Below are positions 12,351-22,327 of a DNA stretch of 64,000 bases, piece by piece. Each line of letters starts with the position of its first letter. Positions within the stretch are counted from its first letter, which is position 1. Under the pieces are notes generated by a model. That model worked only from the letters and a program-made list of their open reading frames with translations, was not told the DNA's origin and did not search any database. The stretch lies in NCBI GenBank assembly GCA_019925795.1, contig CM034305.1, positions 93,594,433-93,658,432 on the forward strand, written 5' to 3'. The DNA is from Dendrobium chrysotoxum (Eukaryota; Streptophyta; Magnoliopsida; Asparagales; Orchidaceae). A program made the position numbers and the translations under genes.

Positions 12351-12600
12351 ATCAGATCCGATTCGGCTCGGTTCGGGTCAATTTGGGTTCAGCTCGACTC
12401 GACCAAATTTAATTAATGAAATTAAACAAGAACCAATGCGAATCCCAGTCGAATCGAGCTCGACGAGGTTCAAATGAAATAATCTAGTCTAATAGAAAAT
12501 AATTGGGTCTAATTCGACTCAATTCAGACTGATTCGAGCTCGAATTGGACTCGACGGGGCCAAATTGAGTCAATCGAAGGTGCTCGAGAGCCTAAGTAAG
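12351..12600. repeat. TCGA/GAGCTCG-rich repetitive tract
   Basis: Repeated short phrases such as TCGGCTCGG, AGCTCGACTCGA, GAATCGAGCTCGA and GATTCGAGCTCGA make this tract self-similar on both strands. It is probably a decayed foldback element. Clear ends and a target duplication were not found. Confidence 0.4.
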
Positions 12601-12689
12601 AAAAACGAGGTCAACAATATTCACATTATTAACCCTAAACCTAGAATGTCAGTAGTCACCACTTTACCTGCTAGGAACTTGTTAAAAAA

Positions 12690-13080
12690 AATCTTCAAAT
12701 CATGATTAAATCATCAAACTTTGAATAATGATCGAATAATCTTCAAATGATAATCTTATAATGACTGAATCATCTTCTGCCATGAATAAATCACGATGGA
12801 ATAATATTTGAATAATAATTGAAACACCATCAAATTATGACCGAAGTTTGATCAATAAATCATCTTTGAACCATAATTGAAGATGTTTTAATATGGTTCA
12901 ATCATGATTCGATCATTGCTCGATGATGATTTGAAGATTACTCAAGTTATGAACCACAAAGGATTTATCATGGTAAAAATTATTCAAATATTGCTCTATC
13001 GTGATTTTGATTATTGTTCTATTATGGCCGCAAATAAGTTGATTATTGTTCTATCGTGATTTTGATTATGTTGCATATTT
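12690..13080. repeat. Degenerate AATCATC/GATGATT repeat array
   Basis: Many imperfect copies of a 10-14 bp phrase (AATCATCTTCAAAT and its complement GATGATTTGAAGATT) lie in both orientations over about 400 bp. The halves can pair in part, so a decayed foldback element is plausible. No gene here. Confidence 0.45.
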
Positions 13081-13162
13081 AAATTGTCTTGTTTTGTATG
13101 CAAATTTATAATCAAAAGAGAGGCATTATAATGCTCGAGTCACATATAAAGTTGGAAGTATG

Positions 13163-13431
13163 ATGGAGAAATTGATTAGAAGGTTTGAGGCTTTTGCTCT
13201 CATTGATAAGGCTGAGAGATCTACCTTTCGTTAGTTCTTCATAGCTTCTGAAATGCAATTTTCTGGGTCTTGATTAACCGAATAATACAAAAGATGATTG
13301 AGGAGGAGGAGAATGACGTACGCTCCACTGTGTTTAATGTTGGAGAGAAGAACACCAAACTCAATATTATTGAATTTAACTTGATCACTGGGTCCCACTT
13401 TGGGGAATCCAAACTAGAGGAGTTTTAGAAT
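13163..13431 (+). pseudogene. DUF1985-like fragment of Ulp1-type transposon
   Basis: A broken frame whose last 40 codons resemble the DUF1985 domain found in plant transposon proteins that often carry a Ulp1-like protease. The readable end includes VFNVGEKNTKLNIIEF and NLITGSHFGE; the family pattern is a short strand, then EFALITGLNCG. Upstream, from 13163, another 23 codons (MEKLIRRFEAF...) end in TAG, followed by more stops. No protease or transposase part was found nearby, so this is a dead fragment. Confidence 0.5.
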
Positions 13432-13628
13432 ATGATCGAAGTTATAAGTTGTGTTTGTCTGTGTGGAATATAATTGTATCAATCAATCGGATTGTATAGT
13501 TACCTCGGACCTCAGTTCAATTTGTCTTGCTCGCTAGGGGGTGCGGGGGGTCCACCTCTTGCTTGGGTTCGACTGCTTTGCACCTGGGAAAAAAAAATTT
13601 GTGCAACACTCAGGCTATATACCCTAGT

Positions 13629-13718
13629 GCCCCGTGCTGTGCACCCGAGCGCCCAGCACTGTGCACTCAAGCCCCTAGTATTGTGCAGCCAAGCGCCTCG
13701 GTACTGCAAAGTTTGCTG
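13629..13718 (+). repeat. About four copies of a 22-bp repeat
   Basis: The phrase CAGCACTGTGCACTCAAGC recurs with changes, for example CCGTGCTGTGCACCCGAGC and TAGTATTGTGCAGCCAAGC. The overlapping open frames on both strands follow from the repeat and are not taken as genes. A similar GCACTGCAGCGC-style text occurs at 18,487-18,595 inside the long LTR. Confidence 0.55.
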
Positions 13719-14803
13719 GGAGAAGCAACAAAGAGAGAAGCGCCACAGCGCTGCGGGTTTGAGTGCCACATAATCGTCAAATGGACTGATGACGAAAACT
13801 TGAGCACTGCAGCACTTCCAGGCGAATTGAACATTTTTTTTTCTCATTTTTCTGAAGGGTGGCATCCCTTAGTGTTGTTTACTTGACTTTCTTATTTTTG
13901 TGTGTGAGAACGGTGCAAGAGAATAGAGAAGCAATGAGAGAGTGATAGAGAAGAGAGATTTGTACTTATTTCTCCCAATTTTCATAGTGGATTTCATGGT
14001 GTGGTGTGGCTTCATGAGTTTTCTCGATTTCAGGTTTTTCCATGTTAAATCATGGCGTTTTTTTTATTTCCACTGCATTTCTATTTTTCTTGTTTGTTTT
14101 GTTGCGTGATTTACTTTCATCCCTAACAAGTTGTGCATGAAATACCTAGACGGGGACAATAACATTAAAAATATAAACATAAGAAAAAAAATCTTTTCAT
14201 TAAATGCATTGATATAAAGGATGCATGGAAGTTTGGTTTATGATTCACTTTAATGAAGTCGATAGTGACTTTCTTCAATATAAGCCATTATAATTCATCT
14301 TTAACTATCAATCATCTTATGAATGATAAGGCATGTGACATATCTTATTTGACAAATTTCTCAAACAATGGTTCCTTTTTTAATGTTATTGGAATGCAAA
14401 TTCTTGCCTGAAATAGAAGCACTCCTTAATCATAAATGAAAATGCCCCAGTGATCTCTATTGTTGACTTGTCATTTATTTTTGGTTTATTGGTCATCATT
14501 ATATTATGAATTTACCTATTGCTTTTGTCACAACCTGACTCGATATGACCTGATATCACACATATCAGAGCCTATTATCCAAACTACTCAGCTCGCTTCT
14601 TACCCTTTCCTGGGCCTGAAAATAAAAGCAAAAGCAGAGATGAGCTAATACAGATCAGTAGACTATCATAGCCTAAAACATAAATCAATAACTAAAACCA
14701 AAAGAATTGGAATCATGTATTGAAATTGTATATGATTAAATAAATACTTCATAAAGATTATCAGAATAGCTCTTAAGCCCAAATTTTTATACATCTTTGT
14801 TAC

Positions 14804-15095
14804 CAAAATCCCACCTCGGCACCCACTTGCACCAGCATAACAGAATCCCATCTTGGTCGCCCACTAGCGCCGACATCATAACAATTCAGTAATAGAATCC
14901 CATCTCGGTCGCCCATTAGCACTGACATTACATCACTTCGGTAACATAATCTCACATCAATCGCTCACTGGCGCCAACATCACAACACTTTGGTAACAGA
15001 ACCCATCTCAGTCACCCATTAACCCCGGCATCATAACACTTCGGTAATATAATCCACCTTGGTCTCCCACTGGTGCTGACATCACATCACATCAC
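14804..15095 (+). repeat. 52-bp tandem array inside LTR
   Basis: Six diverged units start near 14807, 14844, 14896, 14948, 15001 and 15051. Each contains a form of CCCATCTCGGTCGCCCACT, then GCGCCGACATC and CACTTCGGTAA. The spacing is 50-53 bp after the first, shorter unit. Confidence 0.75.
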
Positions 15096-15783
15096 ATTTC
15101 TTTCATATTTTTAATGCATGTCATTAATTAAAGCATAATTAGACTGAATTAAAAAATTGCCAAAATGTTCAAAAAGTAGGCAATAGAAATACTACTGAAA
15201 AAAAAAATCATAATTTTTAAATATAATAAAATTATCAGGAATTGCGAAAAATATCATTCTGAAGCTTTAATTAAACTGAAGCATTATTTTTAGATGTCAA
15301 AATAAACTTATGAGATGACAAAATTTATTATTTTTTTTTCACAATGGTCTCGAGAAAATTTTTTAGAATATACTCAAAATATCCATAATTTCACTCCCTA
15401 TAACATACAAAAAGTTACATTGTAATAATTTTACCAAAATAAAGTTATCCTCATTTTTCGATAACGGAAATACAAATTTGTTCAAAAAATAAAAAAAATA
15501 AATTATTGAAAACTGAAATAGGCAAAATGTAACCTATCTTGAGACGAGCAAATTTCTTAACTGGGCCGACGAACAAGAATCACTCAACATCCGCCAAAAC
15601 TAAACTTTATGCATTCTCTCTCCTCTCTTTCTTCTCAATTTTCCCAAATCCTTCTCTGTGTGCACGAAAATAAAAGGGAAAATGGGATTAAAGTCGTTTA
15701 ATTAATCTATTATGCTTTTAGATATTTTTTTATAAAATAATAATAATATAATAATATTCTAATCAATTTATAGTATAAAATTT

Positions 15784-15887
15784 GGATTCAAAAAATCATA
15801 ACAAAATATTCATAAAATAACTTATTTTATTTAAATAATTCTGGTGAAATCAGTTTATAAAACAAACAATTGACGGTCCCGAAACCC
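15784..15887 (+). repeat. Copy A of 104-bp duplicated LTR segment
   Basis: Nearly identical to 18069-18172, with one or two differences seen by eye. It directly precedes the CACTA 5' terminus at 15889. Confidence 0.9.
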
Positions 15888-15888
15888 C

Positions 15889-18068
15889 CACTACTAAAAA
15901 ACTGAATTTTTCACAGCAGATGTTAAAAGCGGTTTTAGAACCGCTGCCAAAACCATCTTTTAGCATCTGTTTTGCCCGCTACAAATTGTAGCGGTTTTAA
16001 TCGAAGCAAACAGCACCGGTTTAAATTGGTGCAATTACACTTTTTTTTTACCGTGGATAAGCCCCGCCAAAGCCCTAATTCCCAATTTTATTCGCGCGCT
16101 ATCTCGGCTCTCCGTCTTCGCTCTCTCCTTCGCGCGACCAAGCGGAGCGAAGCACTGCGCCCTAATCGTCGCAGCAGCTATTGGAGGAGCACGCTATTCT
16201 CCTCATCCGAAGAGGCATACCGAACAGAAACGACGTGAGGAAGAGCGAGGAAGTAGAGCACGACGAGGTAGACGTACAATCTCCTAGACGGCTGCTGGAT
16301 AATCTTCGGTGAAGTATCAATACCATTTCCTCTCATTGGTTCTTTTTTTCCTCCATACAGCTACCATTCCTTTTCAAGTTTGCAACGAGAAGGTCTTCAT
16401 CATTCAAGAATAGTACAACGGGATCTTCCAGCAAGGAGCATTTTGGGCTGTGGAGGTTCCAAGCTATCTTCTTCTTTGTCCAACAATTGGATTAGGTAAA
16501 ACCTTACACTGATGTTGTCGATTTCTTTGGTCATGTCCAGCTAATTTGACATCGACGAGGTAAACTATAGATGATATACTTGATATATAAATTCATCATG
16601 TTCTGTTGATTGCCTTGATTTAGAAATGACATCTCTTATATTTATACTTTCAAATTGCCTGGAATTATTTTTATTTGGCAACAACTTTATCATTGTTTTC
16701 TAAGAACTTTTATGATTAGAAGTTGCTTTTTCAAATATGATTTGCCAAAACGTTAAACTTTGCTAAGCTATTTTGGGTGAAATTGTTAAACTTAGCTTCT
16801 CCGAACCATTTTAGGAAGTTTTATTGCTTCGATTGACTTTTCATTACCTCCCAATCATATTTCTTCAGCAAAGCTGTAGTCCATGACTTTTCTTGTGCTT
16901 GTTATGTACACTACTTGACCCCTGCAAAGCAAATTACTTCCAGCAATTCAAAAAAGATGGGGATAAAAACAACATCTTTCCAATAATTGTGCATGTCATA
17001 AGCTACTCCCCACTTGCCTTCTTTCATGAGCAAATCTCGTGATCACTACTTGCTTGGTTCTTCCAACTTTTGAATTTTCATTGAATCAAGACCATATATA
17101 TATATAGCAGTCCACTATTGCCTTCTCTTTCCATTAACTTTACAAATAGCTATTCCTATCTAGCTTTCACATGGCATTTTAATAGTAGGGGGAATGTGTC
17201 CAATATATTAGTTGATAAAATTAGCGTTAGAAAAATTATATATATGTGTGTGTGAAAATAATAATAATAATTTGTAAATAATAAATTTAATATTTAAATT
17301 AATACTAAAAAATGAATGAAAAATAAAAATTTATGTCATGATAATGATGAAAATAGTTAATCAACCAATTTCTAGGTGATTGCTTATCATATAGATAGTT
17401 AAAAAAAGGTGAGGACATTTCTTAGAAGTTTATAGTCATGTATTCCTATTTCCCACATTAGGGTAAATTTGTGATAAAATATGTGGGTTAAACTACATAT
17501 GAAGTGTTGTCTTATATTCTATTTTCATGATAATAATATAATTCACATGTTTTTATATTTGTGTTGAAATGATCAAACAATATTTTAAATACTAAAAAAA
17601 TGCTTGAGAATTGATCAGGTGGATATAGAAAACAGATGTGTGTAAAGGATGCATCAAAAGACCAAAAAAGTGGATGGTGACACCTAGTGGTTGCATAAAC
17701 ATAATGTTTGCAAGTTTATGAAGATGATGGTTGCATAAAAATTAGAGTGACTTAATGAATTTTTATTCTTAGCAGTGACTTGGAAACTTACTTTTCACTT
17801 AATATGGATAAGAGTTGGATTACAAAAGCCAAGTGGAGTCGTGATTATGTAAATGGTGTAAACAATTTCATAGAATTTGCAAGTCAAAGCCAGAATTCGT
17901 CAGGGAAAATTTTATGTCCGTGCAAGTCATGCATAAATAGGTACTTCCATTCTATGAAAGATATGAAAGATCATTTAATTTCCAAAGGATTTTTTGCTGG
18001 ATATGTTGTATGGAATCGACATGGGGAAGAGCATTGTATTATAGGTGAAATTATAGAAATTATTTTAG
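15889..18068 (+). mobile_element. Truncated CACTA (En/Spm) DNA transposon
   Basis: The left end reads CACTACTAAAAAACTG, a canonical CACTA terminus. It is followed by subterminal GCGGTTTTAGAACCGCTGCC and GTAGCGGTTTTAATCG motifs of the kind bound by the transposase. A GC-rich leader region (16,040-16,260) follows, then intron-like DNA, then a start-proximal transposase exon at 17780. The element stops abruptly at 18068, where a copy of the host LTR sequence begins. The catalytic exons and the right CACTA terminus are missing, so it cannot move by itself. Confidence 0.85.
17780..18068 (+). pseudogene. CACTA transposase-associated domain exon (partial)
   Basis: The frame contains MDKSWITKAKWSRDYVNGV, then CPCKSCINRYFHS and a GYVVWNRHGE end. 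This matches the N-terminal transposase-associated domain of plant CACTA transposases, with its Cys-Pro-Cys-x2-Cys cluster and closing W-x2-HGE. The initiating Met of the family is probably the MDK Met near 17804, not the upstream ATG at 17780. The frame runs into duplicated LTR sequence after about residue 95 and ends at 18100. The transposase core is absent. Confidence 0.82.
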
Positions 18069-18172
18069 GGATTCAAAAAATCATAACAAAATATTCATAA
18101 AATAACTTATTTTATTTAAATAATTCTGGTGAAATCAGTTTACAAAACAAACAATTGACGGTCCCGAAACCC
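18069..18172 (+). repeat. Copy B of 104-bp duplicated LTR segment
   Basis: Repeats 15784-15887 and then continues into GGCCCACTTGTACC, the natural continuation of the LTR. Copy B is therefore in its original context, and the host strand is doubled around the CACTA fragment. Confidence 0.9.
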
Positions 18173-18982
18173 GGCCCACTTGTACCGACAGGTGCCCATT
18201 TAAGGAATTTCACAAGCGACCTAAATTATGGAAAAATTTAGCTACACTAAAACACCATAATAGATATGTTATGGTGAAGACGGTTTGTGATTTGAACTTA
18301 TAATGACTTCTAAATAAATTCTTGATTCTATTAGGTAAAAATATATTTTTCAAAATTTTTGAGTTAAAATAGCTTTAGCCATACCTACACGATAGTTGTC
18401 ATGCCAAGTTAACACATGAAATTAATGGGAGTTGACTTTTTGGTAAGGGTTTTAGCCAATGAATTGGTTCTATAAATTTGATTGGTTGAGCACTGCGATG
18501 CTAGGTGGGCAGCATAGTGGCATTGAGCCCTACAGCTTTTTGGAATTTGAGGGAGCGCTGCAGTGCTGGTTTTGGAGCACCATGGCGCTGGATTAGAAAA
18601 AATATTTTTTAAATAAACATCTAAAAGCATTTAGATTAAATCCCTCACCTAAGCCTCTCCCCCCACCCTCATTTTTTGTTACCTTGTTGGGGAAGAAAAT
18701 AAAGGAGAAGGAGAAGAGGCAGGAGAGAGAAAATTGTTTGGGGCATTTTCATCTGTTGGATCTATTATGAGATTACTTCTTATCGTTGTAGGTAATCCGA
18801 ATCCTACATTTGTTTTTAGTGATTTTGTGTTCTATGATTTTAATCTTCCAAAAATCAATAAAATACATTTTTGGACCGTTACATGCGCGCCGTAGTCTTC
18901 CAATAGCTTCATCCACCTTATATGTTAAAGATTAAGTAATTTCTAGCAAAAGATGTACATCAACCTTTGCTGGTCAGTTTAT

Positions 18983-19103
18983 GGCTTCGTTTGAGATGAT
19001 TTTTTGTATTGCTTCTTAAAGCAGCTTTCTAGTACAAAAATTAAAAAAAAAGTACTAGAAAACTGCTTTAAGAAGTAGTAAGAAAGTCGTCTCAAACAAA
19101 GCC
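18983..19103. mobile_element. Near-perfect hairpin MITE, 121 bp
   Basis: Two arms of about 53 bp pair almost completely around an A/T loop: GGCTTCGTTTGAGATGA faces TCGTCTCAAACAAAGCC, and AAGCAGCTTTCTAGTAC faces GTACTAGAAAACTGCTT. The family recurs three times in tandem at 52,733-53,098. Flanks TTAT and TAAG give no convincing target duplication, so the superfamily is left open. A small-RNA hairpin origin is an alternative. Confidence 0.8.
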
Positions 19104-19624
19104 TAAGTTTCACTTTAAAATTGTTTGGGTAGTGCCTCAATCTATTTTAAAGCAAAGATGATGGCAGTTCACTAAATATCATGAAGGAACACTTGTTATG
19201 TGGTTTGAGTTATTATGAAGCACAGTTATATGTGTGACTATGTTGCACTGCCACACAATCTAAACCATGTAAAGATGCATTGTTACACTATAGGAATGCC
19301 TCATACATGTGAGGCAAGGTGACTATTGTCACAATCATAATATAATCTTTTTATTGCTATAAACTTCATCAGTAGTTCTCTATCTAGCTACTCAAGTTTG
19401 ATCTCATTTTGATTTAGTCAAGATAATAACATTACTATATTTTATGTTAATGTCATCATGAAGAATTGGCATTTGGTAAAACGTATGAAGGTAAACATGT
19501 TTTGCATAATGATGAAGTTATTAGATTCCATCACTTTGTTGAATTTACTAAAGAAAAATATTAATTATTGACATGCAAACACTTTTAAAACCTTCTAAAA
19601 TAAGCCAATATTATTGACCATATA
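19104..19624. other. Non-coding DNA
   Basis: AT-rich; no gene, RNA or repeat recognised. Confidence 0.4.
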
Positions 19625-19836
19625 TGTCACAACCCATACACTTAAATATCGAGATATTGTTTAAGGGCCTCATGATTTTGTCTTGTTGGTGTAACTTCCC
19701 AGTAGGTCACACATCCCAAGATTTCTCTGGGATGAGTACGCTTAATTACGAAATTTCTTAAATGAAATTTCAACTATTACACAAAAAGCGTCTCGATGTT
19801 TAAAAATTTAACTTCTTTTACTTAAGGGATTTCACA
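19625..19836 (-). mobile_element. Cassandra solo LTR
   Basis: On the minus strand this 212-bp unit aligns with the LTRs at 973-1199 and 1425-1645, including the 5S-derived block (about 19,694-19,756) with CTGGGATGAG and GCGTACTC-type text. On the plus strand it starts TGTCACAACC and ends TTTCACA. ATATA lies on both sides (19620-19624 and 19837-19841), the expected target duplication. No internal region or second LTR is present, so it arose by LTR-LTR recombination. Confidence 0.88.
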
Positions 19837-19841
19837 ATATA

Positions 19842-21585
19842 AGCTTAACCTGTGCAACTCATTCATGATTCAATGATAGTAAATTTTATGTGATATTATC
19901 TAACAATACTAAATATTTTTATAAGAAATTTATTTTGCAATATCTTTGATGATAATGATGATATTAACAAAGCTAATGATATTCTTAAGATGATGACTTT
20001 AATACATTCAAGAAGGGAAAGAGACCAATCTACTTTTAGTAGCATAGTGTGTTTATTTAACTCTTACACCTAAATTGATTGAGTTTGGTTACCAAATATC
20101 CAATTATTAGTAACACAAGTAAATATGAATAAGTTTTTTATTTACAAAAATATTAAATAATATGTTAATTATATACAAAATTTATAACATTATATTATTT
20201 TTTGATAGTTTATTTAGCTTGATTATTTATATTTATTATTTGTTAGTTAAATATTCATCTATTATTTATTATATTAATTATGTAATTTGTTAATCACTTG
20301 TTTAACAAATTATGGGATCCTAATTTTTCTAATTCCATTAAATTTGCTAATTAGACTTATTGTATGCTACTTGTAATTAATTATATAAACATATAATTAT
20401 CTGCTTATTTAGAGAAATTATATTAGATTACAATATCATTGTGTATTCTTTACTTATGACTTGTTTATTTTAATAGATTTATTGGACCGCAAAATTTTTA
20501 TTAAAACCATTAAATTTGTTAAATATGATTTTTTTATATTAAGTATTAATTACTTATGCTAATTAGTTAATTATAATATTTATTTTTTGTAGTGAAGGAA
20601 TTAGGGCTTAATATCTATTCAATTTAATTTATATTAAAATATTATTTTGTTAAGATAAGAATAAGAGGGTTATTTTGCTACAAAGTTGACCATAATGGAT
20701 AGTTTGACTTATTGGTGAAAATTTGGGATGTGTAAGTAATTATTGGAGCATATTTTCCCTAAATTCTTTGCTTATATAAATTCCTCATATTCCTCTTAAA
20801 ATGATTGAGGAATATGATAGCAATTGAATTGTATGTTACTTGAGCAATGATGATTGGATAATGAAGATTTGAAAATACTGATCGGTTGGTAACAACGAGA
20901 CGATGACAGATGGGTGATGATGAATGGACTATAAAGGCTAAAAGATGATGGTCAAATAAAGACGACTGGGCGACTGTAGTTGAAAGATGTAGTCAGACAA
21001 TAGTGGTCTGGTGACAACATTTGGAGAATGTCGATGATTGCTGGAGATCATCGATGTTAAATGTTAGGCACAACTTTAAGATTCTTTATATCAAGAAGCT
21101 CTCTTGAATTTTAATCTAGGCCCATTTTATGTGGAGAATGATGTTCTATATGTAGCATTTGGGGGTGACATTTTAATAAAATGGGCTATAACACTCAATT
21201 GGACATCCTATAATAAATCATTTGATCATAGACCATCTATTCAACCTCTAAGCGCCTTAATGACCTTAGGATTACATGATCCAGGGCTCGTTGAATTCAT
21301 CACTTTGAGATGCTCAACTTCATAATAAGCTTGCAATATTTGAAGATCTTTTAGTTATTCAATTAATATTTTGAAGTTTTCAATCATATTTTATATGTTT
21401 GATTTGAGCTCATTTGAACTTGAATTGAATCACATTTTGGCGTCACTGGATTTGTCTTATCTAGACATTCAATTTAACTATAAGTTTGTTGGAATAAGAC
21501 TTCGGATGATGCTGAATATAGTTTCGAAAATTTCTCATATAAAATAATGCATCAAGATTCGTGACAATAAAGTGAAATTTTTGGA
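19842..21585. other. AT-rich non-coding DNA
   Basis: Very AT-rich from about 20,100 to 20,680. A 73-codon frame at 21104-21325 has no recognised domain and no splice or promoter support, so it is not called a gene. Confidence 0.4.
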
Positions 21586-21594
21586 TATATATAA

Positions 21595-21661
<67 letters not shown>
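21586..21661. repeat. (AT)n microsatellite
   Basis: An almost pure AT dinucleotide run of about 60 bp, preceded by ATATAAATATATAAATATAT. Likely to be length-variable and prone to assembly error. Confidence 0.97.
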
Positions 21662-21666
<5 letters not shown>

Positions 21667-22139
21667 GTTAAGATAAAATAACATTTAAACTATTTATGAG
21701 CCAAAAGCTCAAATCATAGGAAAAAAATTATATATCTTTATATAATTTTGCTAAGATAAAATTTAAAATTAATATTATACATGAAAATTTTATATCATAC
21801 TAATTTAAAGATAAATAGAATAATTTTAAGATCTATAATAAAATTAATTTCACAAACATTTTTAAGGAATTCGGTGATAGACCTTCACAGTCAAATAAAA
21901 TTTCAAAAAACTAATGGAACCTACAGCCGTACGTACAAATTTCTTCGAAACGTCATTGAGCTTCGATTCCTCTGAATTTTCCTCGAGAGTTCCAAAAATC
22001 TTGGCTCCTTCACAACCAGGCCATGATCACCTGTAACCCTTCCGCAACTAACGCTCATCACCGGCGATCAACACGCGCGTTCTCTGCCATGTGACCTTTT
22101 ACTTACCAAAAAAAGAAGTCTTTCTCATCGATCCCTGAA

Positions 22140-22327
22140 GCATCGAGGAGAGACGAAGCACCGTTCTCTTGCGAGCTTCCCATTCGCGGTAAGATCAAAA
22201 CTTCGATAGGAGACACAAGGTCTTTGAACGAAACCCTCGCATTCGTCTCCTGTTTTGGGGAGCACGGGAAGGTAGAGAGGGTTTCGAGGGTCTAAATTCT
22301 TAGTGGGCGAAGATAAGCACGGCAGCA
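22140..22327 (+). promoter_or_regulatory. SRT1 5' leader region
   Basis: The roughly 190 bases before the SRT1 start are markedly richer in GC than the DNA upstream, as expected for a transcribed leader, and hold no ATG in good context before 22328. The context of the start is AGCAATGTC. No clear TATA box is assigned because the upstream DNA is AT-rich everywhere. Confidence 0.45.

Larger units (their letters stand above)
14526..18883 (+). mobile_element. Long Tekay/Del-like LTR interrupted by CACTA
   Basis: The sequence begins TGTCACAACCTGACTCGA and ends GGACCGTTACA. Its order of blocks is typical of long chromovirus LTRs in plants: a tandem array of a CCCATCTCGGTCGCCCAC unit, GACGGTCCCGAAACCCGG, then a leader with a pyrimidine/purine-rich stretch. 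Removing the CACTA insertion and its duplicated flank leaves about 2.1 kb. No primer-binding site follows, and the five bases on each side (GCTTT and TGCGC) do not match. It is therefore a solo or rearranged LTR with at least one boundary uncertain. Confidence 0.5.

Noticed and set aside
13474..13886. Overlapping reading frames of 99-119 codons on both strands
   Set aside because: They arise from a short tandem repeat without stops. No domain, start context or splice signal favours any of them.
14526..18883. Calling the long LTR a complete solo LTR
   Set aside because: The flanking five bases do not match (GCTTT versus TGCGC), so at least one boundary is uncertain.
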